A stretch of 64,000 bases of DNA from Catenaria anguillulae PL171 (lineage: Eukaryota > Blastocladiomycota > Blastocladiomycetes > Blastocladiales > Catenariaceae): positions 1-64,000 of the forward strand of contig MCFL01000033.1 of assembly GCA_002102555.1 (NCBI GenBank), in the 5' to 3' direction. Below are positions 10,319 through 26,125 of the stretch, one piece after another. Under the pieces are notes generated by a model. It saw only the letters and a program-made list of their open reading frames with translations, did no database searches and was not told the origin of the DNA. Position numbers and translations under genes: made by a program. Each line of letters opens with the position of its first letter. Positions within the stretch are counted from its first letter, which is position 1.

Positions 10319-13300
10319 ATGGCTGGCTTGCCTGATCACCAAGTTCCCAGAGCTGACAGCACATTCAAACTTGGTTTAGACATCAACCCGCCATCATGTC
10401 GTCGCCTGCTCGTGGCACTTTACCTCGTGTTCCTGGTTCACGTTACCACTGCATCATTTGTCGACATTGGCCCGCGATCCAACCTCCTCTTCACGCCCTC
10501 ACCAGAAACCTCCGCCACGCTTTCGCTCCTTCCCACTTCACCACAATCCGCTCCCACGCTGCGTGGCATCCCGCGCGCCATCACCTACGACCGAACGGGT
10601 CAAGTCATCCTCGTGTCTGAATCAACCACATCATGCATCACGTCGGGCCAGCTCGGCATCGACATCACCGTGTACCGGCCCACCATGTCGCTGACAAAGC
10701 CACTCTTCAACCAAACCATTTGCGACGACGCGACACACGTGCAAGCTCTGGGGATTATTGCTGACCAGACAGCAAACACAATGTACATTGCCTACCTTGT
10801 CGACGAGTCGCCCGCGTTCATCAACGTCGACAAGCTCGATTCGCTTACGGGAACAGTTGAAAATGTCTTGAGTTTGAATGCGACGCATGGACAGCCCTTT
10901 ACGCTGGATGTGGTGTCGCTGCCTGCCGCCAAACCAAACGAAGAGCTCGGAACCACACGCGTGTTTGCCGGCGGTAACGAAAACGTGTGGTACTTTGAGG
11001 ACAAGGTTGCCGATGTTGCGCTGCTGTATCCGCTGGGAAACACCATTGTGGCCATTTCCACGACCGTGTTGCCTCCTACACTCAGGCTGCCGCCAACCAC
11101 TGCACCAGGTGCTTCAGGCGAAGACGAAACGATTCCCGACACCGGTGCGCGCCTGTACGCCGTGGTCCGGTCCGACTCTGATGGCGCCCTGTTTCTTCAT
11201 ATGCAAGATGCGTACAACCCGGAAGTGGCGGTGGCCGACGTGGATCTCAACACGGCTGCTCCTATGCGCGTGCTGCAACCGCCGACTCCATCCGTCATCT
11301 CCCCCTGCGTCCCGCCGCCAACGACTCAAAGATTCACCAGTCTGTCCCCATGCACCACGGTCTCGTAGCGTGCGGCGAAGCCGTCTACGTCCTGATGCAT
11401 GACACGCGCACGCCTACGGGATTTGCGCGTATACGCGCATTCAGCGCTGTGGACTTGGCCGAGGTGGCCGCGCCCTTGACGCTGGCTGCTGCGGACCACG
11501 GTGTGGTGGTGGACTTTGCGTGCGAGCGCGAAACAAGCAACTTGCTTTTGCTGACGCGTGCCACGAGCGCAGAGCGGTTTTCGGGCACGGGCGGCGTTGG
11601 GTTGCCGCGCGAGTCGCTCATGGTCGTGACGCCTGCGCTGCGCATCTTGTCGGTGCAGCCGTTTGGCGCCATTGTCAAGTCGGTGGAGGGCGGCGCAGCA
11701 GTGAATTTCAGGAGGGTCGCCATGGGGGCTGGGCTGCAGAGGGGCATGAATTTGGTCACGTTGATGCAGGCGGTGCCGAATCCAGCGCGGCCCGACGTGC
11801 CAAAGGAAGCAAGCGGTGGCAAGGCGCCCGAGCTTGTTCTGGGTGCAATGGCCAGCGTGAATTGCATTCGACAGGGAACCACCGCATCGTCTCAATCACA
11901 GCGATTGCAGCCGAGGGATACTGGCGAGGAAGTGGTGGGTGCCGGCGGGTACCTTTGCGCGCCATGCGCCATGTCAACATCTGCCTCGTCCAATCCGGGT
12001 ATCAAGATTGCGCCTGTCGGCGGTGCCGACTCGAGTTCGACATGTATCTATCTGCGGCGAGCTTCCAGCGCCAACGCGCCGTCCCCCATTTCGCCCGACG
12101 GGGCAGGGCGCAATGGAACATCGGCTGCCGACCCATCCAAGCCATGCGGCGACGCGCCGTACTACCGTGACGAGCGCACGGGCCAGTGCCGGATATGTAC
12201 GGGCGAGTGGGACGGAAAGCAGTGCCGGACGGTACTTGAGGCGGATGCAAACAGGTCAAGTGCGCGCAAGCCGGGCAATATGAGCATGTCGGTGAGCGTG
12301 CTGGTTGGGACAGTGGGTGCTGTTGGTGCTGTCGTGGGCGTGCTGGGCGGCTTCTTGTATCATCGTAAGCAGCAGCAACAGAGCAGGCAGCAGGCCGAGG
12401 TGGCCGTCATGATGGGCGGGCACAAGGGCGGCGGCGGACACGGCGGTGGGGCGACGGACAATGATGGGGTGTACAATGCAACGCCCAGAACGGGACATGC
12501 ATCCTTGGGTCGTGACGGCGGCGGCGCAGATACGACGCTCGAGCATATTTTGCATGCGATTCCGCTGGTTTCAGCCAAGGTTGCACCTGGTGCAGCACAG
12601 CCGCAGTCGTCCGCGTCAGCGGCCAATGGCAACGATCCGTTCAAGTCGCAGCCCCAGTCGCAGACACATACGAGGAGTACAACGACTGAAACCACAACGT
12701 CCACGGGTGTGACTGAGATGTTGCGTGCAGTTGGCGGGCAAGCTGCACCACCGATTCCGAGGGCCTTGGGATTGGTTCCACCGAGGAGTGCCACTAGTTC
12801 TCCCGCAGCCTCCCGCGACGTGGGTGGAAACAGGCAGCATGACGGCCGGCCACCGACGGATTCAATGCAATGGCCAGGGCCACCTGCTGGGCCGCCGCCC
12901 GCAAGCCTGACAGGGGTGGAAGATGAGCAGCCTCCCAAGGATCCGCCTGCCAGAACTGCAGCTGTACCCACCCACCGACGAGGAACCACAGTCGATCAAC
13001 ATTTACGCACAGTCACGGCAGGATCCGTGGAAGCCACCTTGTTCCATTCGCACTCGGGCGACGCACCGCCGCGAGAAACGGGCGGGATTCAGCAATCTCG
13101 ATCCGTACCGACCAACCTCAACCATCTTGCGGCTGCTGCCGACCCAGACTCGTCCACGCCTCCGCCTGTTCCCACCCCTCCCGCACACGCGTACCTCGGA
13201 TACCCTGGATCCGTTTCGCGTACCGTGTCACAAACATTGGCCACAAGTCACAACATTTTCACGCCCAACGCGCCGCCGTATCCGTATGGGCCCTGGGCGA

Positions 13301-13895
13301 CTCATGCTGCCGTGGCCATGGCAAGTGGATCTACATATGATCTGACCACGTCTTCAGGTATTCTCGGCGCGTTGCCCATACCTCCAAGCCCCTTGGTGTC
13401 GACACACGGAGCAGCGTCTCAGTCTCGGCAACAGCACCAAGACCAGGAGGCAGCGAGCATTCCCGAAAGCAATCCGTCCTATGTGCACTTGGCTGCCACG
13501 ACAGCTGTGCAGCACGGCCATGAGGGAGTCGCGGGCGAGCCTCCCGTGCCGCCACTGCCCGCATTCCCAGAGGACTTGTCGGGCATATTCCCCATGTCGC
13601 CCACCACTGCATCGGACAACATGATGATTCCCATTTCTGCCGCCGCCAGCACAGTTTCCCTCAACCCTATACGGCGCAATCCTTCCAACGCCTCGGCCCA
13701 TTCCTTTGCTCGGTCTGTTATTGTCGCGTCTGCATCAACCACAATCGCTCGCTCCCGACCGCCCTCTGGCACCATTCCACCCTTGGGCCTGAGTCTCCAC
13801 AAGTACTCGTGTCACCATCCGCCACGTCGACCGTATCGGTGCCAGTGGCAAAGTCAAGTACGAGCCCTTCAATTGTGGTCAAGCGAAGATACTGA
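10319..13895 (+). CDS. Large type I membrane protein, function unknown
   Basis: I do not recognise a family. From ATG 10319 the protein has a short leader, then a hydrophobic segment RRLLVALYLVFLVHVTTA (signal peptide). A lumenal/extracellular domain of about 600 residues follows, with SITYD-type beta-rich repeats (RGIPRAITYDRTGQVILVS, VFAGGNENVWYFEDKVADV, RLYAVVRSD) that could form a propeller. Next come a short Cys cluster (CGDAPYY, GQCRICTGEWDGKQC), one membrane helix (LVGTVGAVGAVVGVLGGFLY) followed by HRKQQQQ, and a Ser/Pro/Gly-rich cytoplasmic tail of about 520 residues. The frame drops by one near 11285-11295 and again near 13780-13792. With the second correction the protein ends KRRY at 13895; read uncorrected it would stop at 14103. 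Surface sensor or wall-linked protein is a guess. Confidence 0.6.
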
Positions 13896-14670
13896 TTGGT
13901 TTTGTTCGTCATCATGTCCAAGATTTGCATCCTTGCTTCGTCATCATTCGATTTTGTTTTTTGTATCCCTCATTCACAAGTCTGTCGTCCAGTCGTTGAC
14001 TTTCTTTCCGCAGTGGCTCACCCTCGTTCCTTTTCATGCGAACTCTGTTTGCCTCGGTTTCGGTTTAGTTCAGAGTTTCTTTCAACGTCATCCCATGAGT
14101 TGACGTTGGCGTTACAGCTTTGGGGTTGATTTCATGCTTGGCACCTTGGCTACACTTCCCCTTCTTCTCCCCTCCTTTGACCTTGTCGTGCTCATCAATT
14201 TTTTCGATTTCTCCCTTATCACCCATATTGTCCTTTTTTTTTGGTACCGCCCACAATTACCTTACCTCCAGTACTTAACTGTTCCTGTCGTGTGTCTGCT
14301 CACTTTTCCATCCCCCACTGCCAGTCGTCTTGACGCTTCACTCACTCTCTCACTCATTTGCAGCAAGCTCGGCCACACCAAGCAGCATCGCCACATGGTC
14401 GATGGGTGCGGCGAACCTTTTGATCTACCCCTTCCCCCCCTCCTCATTTTGAAAATTCCATGGCATGCAATAATCTTCCGAATACAGATTCTGGTAATCG
14501 ATTGAAAAACGCTTGCCCCCATGCGGCTGGGCGAAATGAATGGTATTTTGTGTCTGGTGCATGGGAGCTGAAAATGGCCAAGGCAACCAGAAAGAAAAGC
14601 AAAGTGCACATCCAAATCAAGAAGCAAGAGTGAGTGGAAATACTTATGTACAATCGACCATCAAAGTGTC
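13896..14670. other. Convergent intergenic region
   Basis: This holds the 3' flanks of two convergent genes: the plus-strand membrane protein and the minus-strand peptidase. It is pyrimidine-rich on the plus strand. I see no gene, repeat or RNA structure that I can support. Confidence 0.4.
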
Positions 14671-18091
<3,421 letters not shown>

Positions 18092-19008
18092 GATTGATGA
18101 GCTGGATGAGATACGGGGCACGGATGATGGATGATGTTGGTATGTAAAGAGCGTGATTACAAAACAGGAGGATCTCTTCAGCTCGGTCAGACACGGTGCC
18201 GCGCAAGTATGTACACGTATGCACAGGGGTCAATGGATGGATGAGGGTTGGACCAGTCACAGACAGATTTTGGGAATGAATATTCACTTTTTTTGGATCT
18301 CGGTAGCAAGAACACATGGATTGCGTCGAGTTTTACGGATGCCCGGTCAAGCTGGATGTCAAGAAAATTGCCTAAAATCTCCGTCAACCTCAACTCCATC
18401 AAGGTAGCCTGTGGGAATGTAAGATCTGCTGCAAACACCGTTCTGCTGGAGTTGGCTGCCAGTGGTCGATGGTAGCGTCCTTGGTAAATCCATGAGCTGG
18501 CCCAACTTCATTCATCCCGATGGCCAGGTCCCCACAAGACTGGAGGGTCGTCGAGTAAATATTCATATAGTTTGAGCTTTGCAGTGACGCGTATAGCCTG
18601 GAGCGTGAGTGGAGTGCCGTCCAAGAATGTTCTGGGCGCCACCGAGATGCCGATCCCGCTTCTAGACTTATCTTCGCCAACAAGAATCAAGAATGGAGCT
18701 TGTCTTGGCATCACTTTACTTCCATTCAAAGTCGGACTCCCCGGCTGTGTCTGAAGATTGACTCAGTCAATATCAAGCTCACTGTTGGGTCCGTCCATGT
18801 CATCTGCACTGAATGCATTCCATGCCATGCCATGCCCTTGCCGCCGCCGTGCCGCCGCCAACCTCCCAGTCGCTCCCTCGCGACCTCTTCATGACGGACT
18901 GAATGCCGCCGAGTCGAACACTCACTCACACCACCGACACTTTGGACATGTAGCCTTCCTCTCTCTATCCTCACACGCATTCAACACGACTATCGTCTCA
19001 TCATCATC
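18092..19008. other. Intergenic region with an unassigned coding-like stretch on the minus strand
   Basis: Minus-strand pieces at about 18729-18510 (PFLILVGEDKSRSGIGIS then LDGTPLTLQAIRVTAKLKL) and 18438-18270 (LMELRLTEILGNFLDIQL then LDAIHVFLLPRSKK) look protein-like and are linked by minus-one frame changes. I cannot assign a family, and start and end are unclear. It could be a small gene broken by the same single-base losses or chance open sequence. The remainder up to 19008 should include the zinc-ribbon gene promoter. Confidence 0.25.
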
Positions 19009-19378
19009 ATGTTCTTCATCTGTGCGTGTCAATTCTTTGTCAGTGGACCGTCGTCACCTCAGGGTCGTTCTCGTCTGACTGGCCGACTGTGTTCGTGAAT
19101 AGGCGGCGCCTCGGATTCCATTGAAGAGCTGCAATCGCAGCCCTACAGCTGCCCGATGTGCAAAACACCAAACTCGGTCATCTTGTACGCATCGACTGCC
19201 GCCTCTGGGCATGCCGATTTTGCCTCAGACACAGTGGGACTCACGCTCCGCCATCCCACCTCGTAGGACGCGCAAAACGACAAAGTTAACATTTTGCTTT
19301 ATCCCCGTTTCCAAGAAGACGGGCAAGCCAGTGTACCGGTGCCAAATGCCGCGGTACGGATGCTTTCTGACAAGTTGA
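19009..19378 (+). CDS. Small zinc-ribbon protein (zinc_ribbon_15-like), 68 residues
   Basis: Three exons: 19009-19021 (13 nt), 19103-19184 and 19267-19378. The introns start GTGCGT and GTACGC and end GAATAG and CGTAG. The spliced protein starts MFFICGASDS, continues YSCPMCKTPNSVIL, then LTFCFIPVSKKTGKPVYRCQ and ends GCFLTS. This is the plan of the short fungal/protist zinc-ribbon family: MFF(I/F) start, CPxC knuckle, F.FIP strand, second Cys pair. The second knuckle reads C-QMPRYG-C, wider than the usual CxxC, so metal binding there is less certain. Function is unknown in the family. It was missed by simple ORF logic because the first exon is so short. Confidence 0.65.
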
Positions 19379-19870
19379 CCTTCATTCATGCCCTCACTCA
19401 CTGTAATCTGCTCACCACTCAGCTGCCACTGGGCTGGTCCAATGCTCGAGGACAACGCCAATCCGCAAGGCACTGGCAATGTCCACAACACCACAACCCA
19501 CGCCATGGGTTGATGAAGCATAGCATAGGATGCATCGCGTCGCCATCGTCTCCATGTTCCCTTTTTTTTTCGCTGTTGTCTCATTCTCTGTCGTTGTGTG
19601 TAAGCATATTGTTTTCCTGTGGTTGCCTTCCTTTTTGCCTCATCCCCTCCCGCCTGGCGTGTCGTCTTGCCGCCCGCGACTGCTTTTACCGTGCCCCTCG
19701 CTTTGCTTCTTGGTTTGTTCAAGAATGTCTGTTTGTATGTACGAATAATGCGGAAGTCCCCCTCATTTTTCTTCAACATGCAAGTACAGCCTGTCCAACC
19801 GGGCAATGAAAGGTAATGTATCGAAACTAAACACGCAAACCTCGTTCGCTGCTTGCAAACGCCGAACAGC
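19379..19870. other. Convergent intergenic region
   Basis: 3' flanks of the zinc-ribbon gene and the minus-strand RPA34-like gene. The plus strand is T-rich (TTTTTTTTC near 19560-19570). No gene recognised. Confidence 0.4.
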
Positions 19871-20719
19871 TCACTCTGCCTTTGCCTTCTTCTTGTCCTT
19901 CCTCTTCTTCTTCTTGCCTCCCTCCTTGTCCTCTGCTCCGCCGTCCGCGCCAGCCTCCACCTTGACCTCGGCCTTGTCGGTCTTTGACCGCTTGGCCTTT
20001 TTGGGCTTTGCTGCTTCCTCCTCCATCTCACCTGCCGATCGCTTCACCGCTGTTGAGGCAACTGGCGGCACGCTGTCCACGGCCATGGCGTCACTCTGAT
20101 CGTCCATGGGAACTGCGTTGCTCGCAAATGCATCAAATGCTTCGCGGTACGGCATGTCGGGCTGGGCACGTGGAATGTAGGGCTGGTCGAGAATGCGTTT
20201 ACCTTGGTCGCGGATGGCGGCCGTTGGCACAGACGTAGGCACGGCAATGGCGGCGACGTGGGTGATGGGATGTGCTGTTTAGGAGGGGCGTCAAACAGTC
20301 AGCGACATGGGTGAGTGACTTGAGGCATTGAAGAGAGGCGTACCGCGGAATGACGACGAGTCCTTCTTGTTATCTGCAACCAGCACCATCATGTTTGCCG
20401 CCTCGGGCGCCAACCCGGAATCAAACACAAGTTGCGGCGCATCCTGCGGCTGCTTTGCGGCCGCAGACCTTTTGCTCTTCTTGCTGGCCTTGGGTGCGGC
20501 TGCCTCATCGCTGCCCTTGGCAGCCAACGGGATCACAGCGCCGTCTGCTGGTGGCCAATCAAACTCGACGCCGTCAAGCGCGGCAAGCGTCACGCCCGCA
20601 GGAAGGCGAATCAAGACGGTCTCGACCTCGTCGGACGAGTCATCGGCAACAATGTGCGGCTTGGCGAGCACAAAGTTGTCGGGAATGTGGGTGATGGCGG
20701 GCTCGAATTCCGTGTCCAT
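19871..20719 (-). CDS. RPA34: RNA polymerase I subunit RPA34 (A34.5/PAF49)-like
   Basis: Exon 1 is 20719-20344 and exon 2 is 20274-19871. The intron starts GTACGC, contains CTGAC and ends AACAG; the join gives SSFRAHPITHVAAIA. The protein has an N-terminal half with PDNFVLAKPH then VETVLIRLPAGVTLAALDG, the dimerisation-module strand order of RPA34. The tail is strongly basic (KKAKRSKTDKAEVKV, ending GGKKKKRKDKKKAKAE), as in RPA34 and PAF49. This subunit pairs with A49 and stabilises Pol I during rRNA transcription. The chosen ATG sits in a textbook GCCGCCACCATGG context; an ATG 15 bases upstream is in frame. Similarity is weak, as usual for this fast-evolving subunit, so another Lys-rich nucleolar protein is possible. 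Confidence 0.55.
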
Positions 20720-21330
20720 GGTGGCGGCGTGCATTGATTGAATGTCGGTCGTATCGTATAGCACGGACCTTGGTGTGCAATAATTCGTCAAGCCCAGAGA
20801 CAGGTGAATGCTTGGCTGGATGCATCACACGAGCGCACGTGATGAGTAACCGCACATGTTTCGCGTCACTTGGCCCGTCCACGACGAAGACTTTCCCATC
20901 AAGTTGGGCGGTAAAGGCGTCATGCATCCTGGTCCAATGAATTCGAATCACTCATTCTCGGCAATGCGTCCACACTTGTTTGCTCTTGAGCCTATTGGAC
21001 CCATCCCAGGTCCCAACTCGGACAAGCCTGGTCTGTCAGTTGATATTGAACTTGTGCTTTGCGCTTTGGAGCTCGTGGCTGACAAGTGCATGCACCATGT
21101 TTGCATGCCAGGCAGATCCCTCAGAGCATCATCAAGAGCAGCTTCTGTAGCTGTCGACCTCAACTCGTCGTCAACATCAGGATCGATACAGGTGGCGGAA
21201 TCACATCATCGCGGCCCCTCTTGCCCAATTGAAGGACACGACAATGATTTGCGAGCCCGCTTGCTCCTGGGATTTGATGCATTCGACTGGCTGCCCGAGA
21301 ACGAACGTGTCCGATTTGTACGCTACTATG

Positions 21331-24300
21331 ATTTATCCCAGCTCCTCTACGTTTGAATCTGACTCCTCGGCGATAGAGGAACGCATTCGTCGCGGAACTC
21401 TCGCTGCGCTTTGCCGACGAACTCAAGCAAGTACTGCGCCTGCTCCTACGGAATCTGCAATCTCGCTGTACATTGAAAACTTGCGCGCCGTCCGCGACAA
21501 TGCCGCTCACCACACTCGCGACTTTCTTATGGGCCAGTCCCTCACGTCCGCCCTCCCGATCTCGGCCAACATTGACCGCGCCGTGACGCGGTTCCGCAAA
21601 CACCTGAAGCAACACTTGCGCCCAATCCACATTGCTTACCTGACATTGCACGGTGTGAAGCTGCGCCGTGGTGCGTCTCCCACACCTGCAGCAAGCGCAG
21701 CCCAGCCCGCGCTGGTGGAGGCGCAAGCCATCCATGATCATGTGAACCAGCAACTCTTGACGCACAAAAAGCTCGATAAGGTCGTTGCATTGCCCAACAC
21801 GTTGCCCAGGGACGTGCAGGCATTGCATGAGAAGCGCAGGATCACGGCCGAGGTGATGCGCGAGTTCAAGATGCAGCACTTGCTGCAGACGCGGTTGGCG
21901 GCGGCCAGCAAGTTGGTCAAGAGTGTGTCTGGCGGCGGCGAGGAGGTATCAAGTATGGGTGAAGCGGGCGAGGCGGGTGAATCCAAAAAGGGCAGGACTG
22001 GGAAGCGGGGCAGGAAAGGTGAACAAAGGTCTGCGTCCAGATCAAGCTCGGTTCCACAATCCCCATCCAGACTGAACGCTCGCACCGCAATCACCAACAC
22101 GACCACAAGCGCCACTGGTGGGCGCGCGACATCTGCCATTCAAAACGATCCTTTCTCGGACCTCACCGTACCTGCCAACGACCCGGAATTCACCAAAACA
22201 GATGATCCACTACTCATGGCTTCGTTTCTGCGCCGGCCCATCCGCTCGCATGTACCCGTGTCGTCGGCGCCGCAAGAGCGCTACTTGTTCATACCTGAAT
22301 CGCGGCGTGCTGGATCCGCAGCCAGGCGCATCACTTCGCAACACGCGCAGCTGCAAGGCAAGGAACTGTATCGAATGGTGGTCGATGCCGAGCGACACTT
22401 GTCGCAAGCCGGGCCGAGCGCGCCCGTTCGACGGTTGGCGACGCCGTCGATGAGTGCCAACGGGTCGCTGAATGGATTGGCACAGAGTGCCGGGGGCGGC
22501 AGCGGCGAGGAGGCATATATCAACATGTCGACCGATCTCTCTGCACGGTTGCCGCTGACGGGAATTGGCCCGCCCAGGATGATTTTGCGTGAGATGCATG
22601 CAAGGCTGGCGTCGCCATACGTGTTGAATATGATTCATTGGGTCGATGACAATGAGATGAGGGGACGAGCTGATCATGTCAAGACGGAGGACCTTGGTGC
22701 GGACATTCTCGATTGATTTCTCCTCATCAGTTGCAAAAGTTAACACCCGCAAATGATGTGGCATACACGCAGATGACCAGATTGCCCGCGCTCAAGAAGT
22801 CGAAGAACTCTTTGAAGAAATCATGTCTGGGGTCTCTGGGTCCACCCATACGCTCATCGAGCCCCCATCGCTCGCAAAACGGTATCCGGGATTCCCGCCG
22901 ACTCGCTCGCAGCGCAACTTGTTCCAGGTGCCGAAAAGCAAATCGGCCGTTCATCTGCCTCGCTCCACTCTGCTTCAACGCCCGTCGAAACACATACCAT
23001 CGCGCACCGCATTCAAATGATGCCGCGCCACGTGTCTCAGCACGAGCTGCATGTGTCGGCCGACGAGTTTGCAAGGCAACGAGCCGTGGCCATGGCCAAG
23101 GTGCCGAGTTCAAAGGAGGCTGCGGGCGGCAAGTACAACTATGGTGGGTACATTCCGCAGACTACTGTGAGAGTGCGCAAGAACAGGTTGACGTGGGACT
23201 CGTATCGTGAGTATGTCTCAAAAACGCCCACTAATTTCATTGGACCCATCATTGTGCGCGGGTCGGGTACGCGGCCTAGGTCGCCAGGATTGTTAGCGGC
23301 GGGAATCGAGCCAGAGTCGGAAGTTGAGGAAAGTGATGGGGAAGAGGACGTGGAGGATGTCAAGAACGTGGTGACTTATGTGCAGGGCGAATGGAGCGTC
23401 AAGGCCCTAGATGCAATGTCCCCCGTGGTGGAGCGGGATCCACTTGTTCAGGAGGGGAAACTGGGTGGGCATTTACATCCATTTCGTGACGAGGAGGGCG
23501 AGACCAGTGTTCCCGTCGGTGGCGGCGTGGGTACGTGCGGTCATGCATCAAAGGCAACGTCTATTGCGGCGTCACCTGTCATGCCACATGACAACCCTCC
23601 GCTGCCACGGGCACCGGTACCGGCATCCAGCGAGCCATTCCATCCGCCACCTGCAGCAGCAGCAATTCCCACGTTTCAAATCGATGGCCAGCCCGCACCA
23701 GCGTCCGCAACAGTTAGCCGCGCCGTCAGCCCGAACGCAGCAATGTCAGCATTGCATTCGAAGCCCAATACGCCCGTGGGCTTTGACCCAAACGCGCCCG
23801 ACGCAACCGACTTGGACCCATCGCTGCTCGCGCGCCGCCTCGACGCCGTCTCCACCACGCTCGGCATGTCGGCAGTCGACAAACTCAACATGGCGGTAGT
23901 GTATGGACGTCAGCCGCTCGACATTCAGTTTCGTATTGTGTGCGCGTGGGAGGCAGTTGCAAGGGCGGTGGTGGACCGCGAGCAGGTGTTGGGCGAGTGG
24001 ATCCGGTGGGAGTATGACCATGGGCAGCCCATGAGGTTTTGGCAAGAGACAAGTGTCGAACGGTTGCCCGAGAGCAGAGCGAGGGCAGAATTGCTGGGGA
24101 AATTGGACAGGGCGGGGGAGAGGGTCAGGGAGGCTGTGCGGGAGATGAGGAGGGTCAAGTTACGGGTGGTGCAGCAAGGTCGGCCCCTGGATACGGTCGA
24201 TGAAGAAGAGGTCGACGACTCGGACGAGAGCCAACTGCAAAATGAGGGCCAAGAGGAAGAGCGCGGAAATCAAGTAGAAGGGGGAGGAACCAAGGAGAAC

Positions 24301-24792
24301 GATAAAGCTCCCGTTGCATCCGTTGTTGTCCTCGGTGACAAGCAAGCACACGAAGTCTCTGTGTCCTCGGAAGAGAATGCCCAGGCAACTGCATCACTTG
24401 CACAACCCGCTTCGGCCGCATCGTCATCGTCATCATCCGCGTCAAAGCGCATCGGCCGCAAAACTGGCAAAAGGACTAAGAAGAAGCGCTCGCAGCCCGA
24501 GCCCCAGTATTCCAGCGTCGACATGCCTGTCATGTACCGCGGGCAGGACTATTTGGCCAAGATGCGTGTGGACCAGCGCAAGCTACTTCATTCGCTCGCC
24601 AATCCCATGGAAAAGCGGCCGCAATGGATGCAAGGAATGCTGCCCGATCCAGCGGGGCTGACGCTTGAAGAGGAAGCACAAGGGCAATCGCAAGACATCA
24701 TCGCTGCTTCACCATCAACCAGCAAGTCATCAAGGACACGATCCACGACCGCGTCGAGAAGGCGAGGCATGTCAGAGATGGATGAAGGATGA
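21331..24792 (+). CDS. CCDC87: CCDC87-like flagellum-associated coiled-coil protein
   Basis: Exon 1 about 21331-22696 and exon 2 22773-24792. The intron begins GTGCGG, contains GTTAAC and ends CGCAG; it rejoins as EDLDDQIARAQEVEEL. The C-terminal half follows vertebrate CCDC87: LTWDSYREYVSKTPTNFIG; YVQGEWSVKALD (family F.PGEW); LLARRLDAVSTTLGM then DKLNMAVVYGR; a W..A....REQVLGEWIRWE helix; and VMYRGQDYLAKMRVDQRKLL near the end. CCDC87 is linked to sperm flagellum and acrosome function, so a zoospore role is inferred. Between the helix and the end is an acidic and poly-Ser linker. The frame drops by one near 22945-22985. The 5' end is uncertain: upstream frames from about 21240 are also open, and alternative frames near 21395-21470 look coding. 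Confidence 0.68.
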
Positions 24793-26125
24793 GCGGTTTG
24801 CTTGTTCGCAGTCACTCAACTCTTGTAAATTAAGTCAATTCAAAGGACATACGATGCCGTTTTTGCAAAACCTTCACTTAATTTGCCCGCTGGGCCCTCA
24901 AGTTGTCATGCAGTTTGAGCCAGTTTGTGAGATGCCCGCTCGCTCCCAGACATCGTATTCTGATGGCTGACTCAACTGATTGGATGGACGCAATCAGGCG
25001 AGCGTGAGCGTGAGAGATCAGTCTCGGAAATCGTGGGAGAATGAAACACGCAAGCCCAGCACGGTTGAGTGAGGAGTGATCGGTTGAGTGTGAGTGAGCG
25101 GCCGTGCTGTGTTGTTGATGTTCAGGTTGAGAGAGGATAAATGTCATGCATGCAACGAAGGCCTACTATTAAGTATCCATACGCTGCACTGACTGCAATC
25201 GACTCGTACGGCAAGCTTTGACCCGATACGCCCTCTCTTGACGCCAGGCGACCCCACGACGCCTTGCTCGCGGTTCTCTCTTCGGCGCTCTAAGATAGTT
25301 AGCGGGTGCTCGTCTTCCTTTGCTGCTCTCTCAGCAACAACAGCAATCCCTCGGCTTTCATTCCAGCGCACAGCTCCCCTGTTCCGCAACCGGTCGCAAC
25401 GTGTTGCAAAAGACACTGCTGAATCGATCCACGCGACTGGGTAGGTGGTATACACTGTTCTTGCTCGCCGGTCGTCGTCGAGGGTGGGTATCTTCCCGGT
25501 TGTGCCATGTGTGGCCACGTGGAGGGAGCCAGGCTTGCCCATCCAATTGACTGATCTCATTCCCGTTTCTGATGAACATATGTATGTGTCCCAGAACTGA
25601 CGGTGGACCTCGCCGCCCACCTGCCCCTCTATCGCGCTCGCTTGCGCCGTTCGCCTGCACCCAACAACAACAACCGTTGGCGTGTTTGCCTCACTTGGCT
25701 TTTTCGTTGGGTTCCCGGCGATCCTATTTTGCTTTTTCGCCGGTATTTTCATCATCTATTCCATCCAACAAATCACCATTCAACATCGTACCTGACATCA
25801 CGCTACAACGTATGTCCCTCTCTATCGAGTCGATTGCCATTTTCGGCCTTCCAGGCACTCGTCTGACCATGTTTGTGTCTGTCCACAGCTCGCGCTTTCA
25901 TTTTCTCGCTTGTTTCTGCAATCATTGCAACGCCGGCTTGCCGTCCAACGACTCTACTCATCCGCTCATTCGCCCGACCGCTATTCACACCGTGTGCTTG
26001 GGCCAATTACTCACTCATTCGCTGTATTCGACGCATTTCGCCTCCGCAAACCGCCCAACACCCAAAGCTTCTTGATTTGCTTCCTGTCAACACGTCTTGA
26101 TCTGAATTCATCCGTCTTGGCCATT
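24793..26125. other. Intergenic region / long 5' leader of the nucleotidyltransferase gene
   Basis: About 1.3 kb with no recognised gene. A GTATGT donor at about 25810 and a TGTCCACAG acceptor at about 25888 could bound a 5'-leader intron of the next gene. The minus-strand frame over 25144-25755 has no family similarity. Confidence 0.35.

Noticed and set aside
20856-21356. 166-residue plus-strand frame before the CCDC87-like gene
   Set aside because: It overlaps the RPA34 upstream region and has no clear similarity; only its end (FDAFDWLPENERVRF) might belong to the CCDC87-like protein, which I could not show.
25144-25755. 203-residue minus-strand frame
   Set aside because: No motif, no family resemblance and position in a probable 5' leader region of the plus-strand gene.
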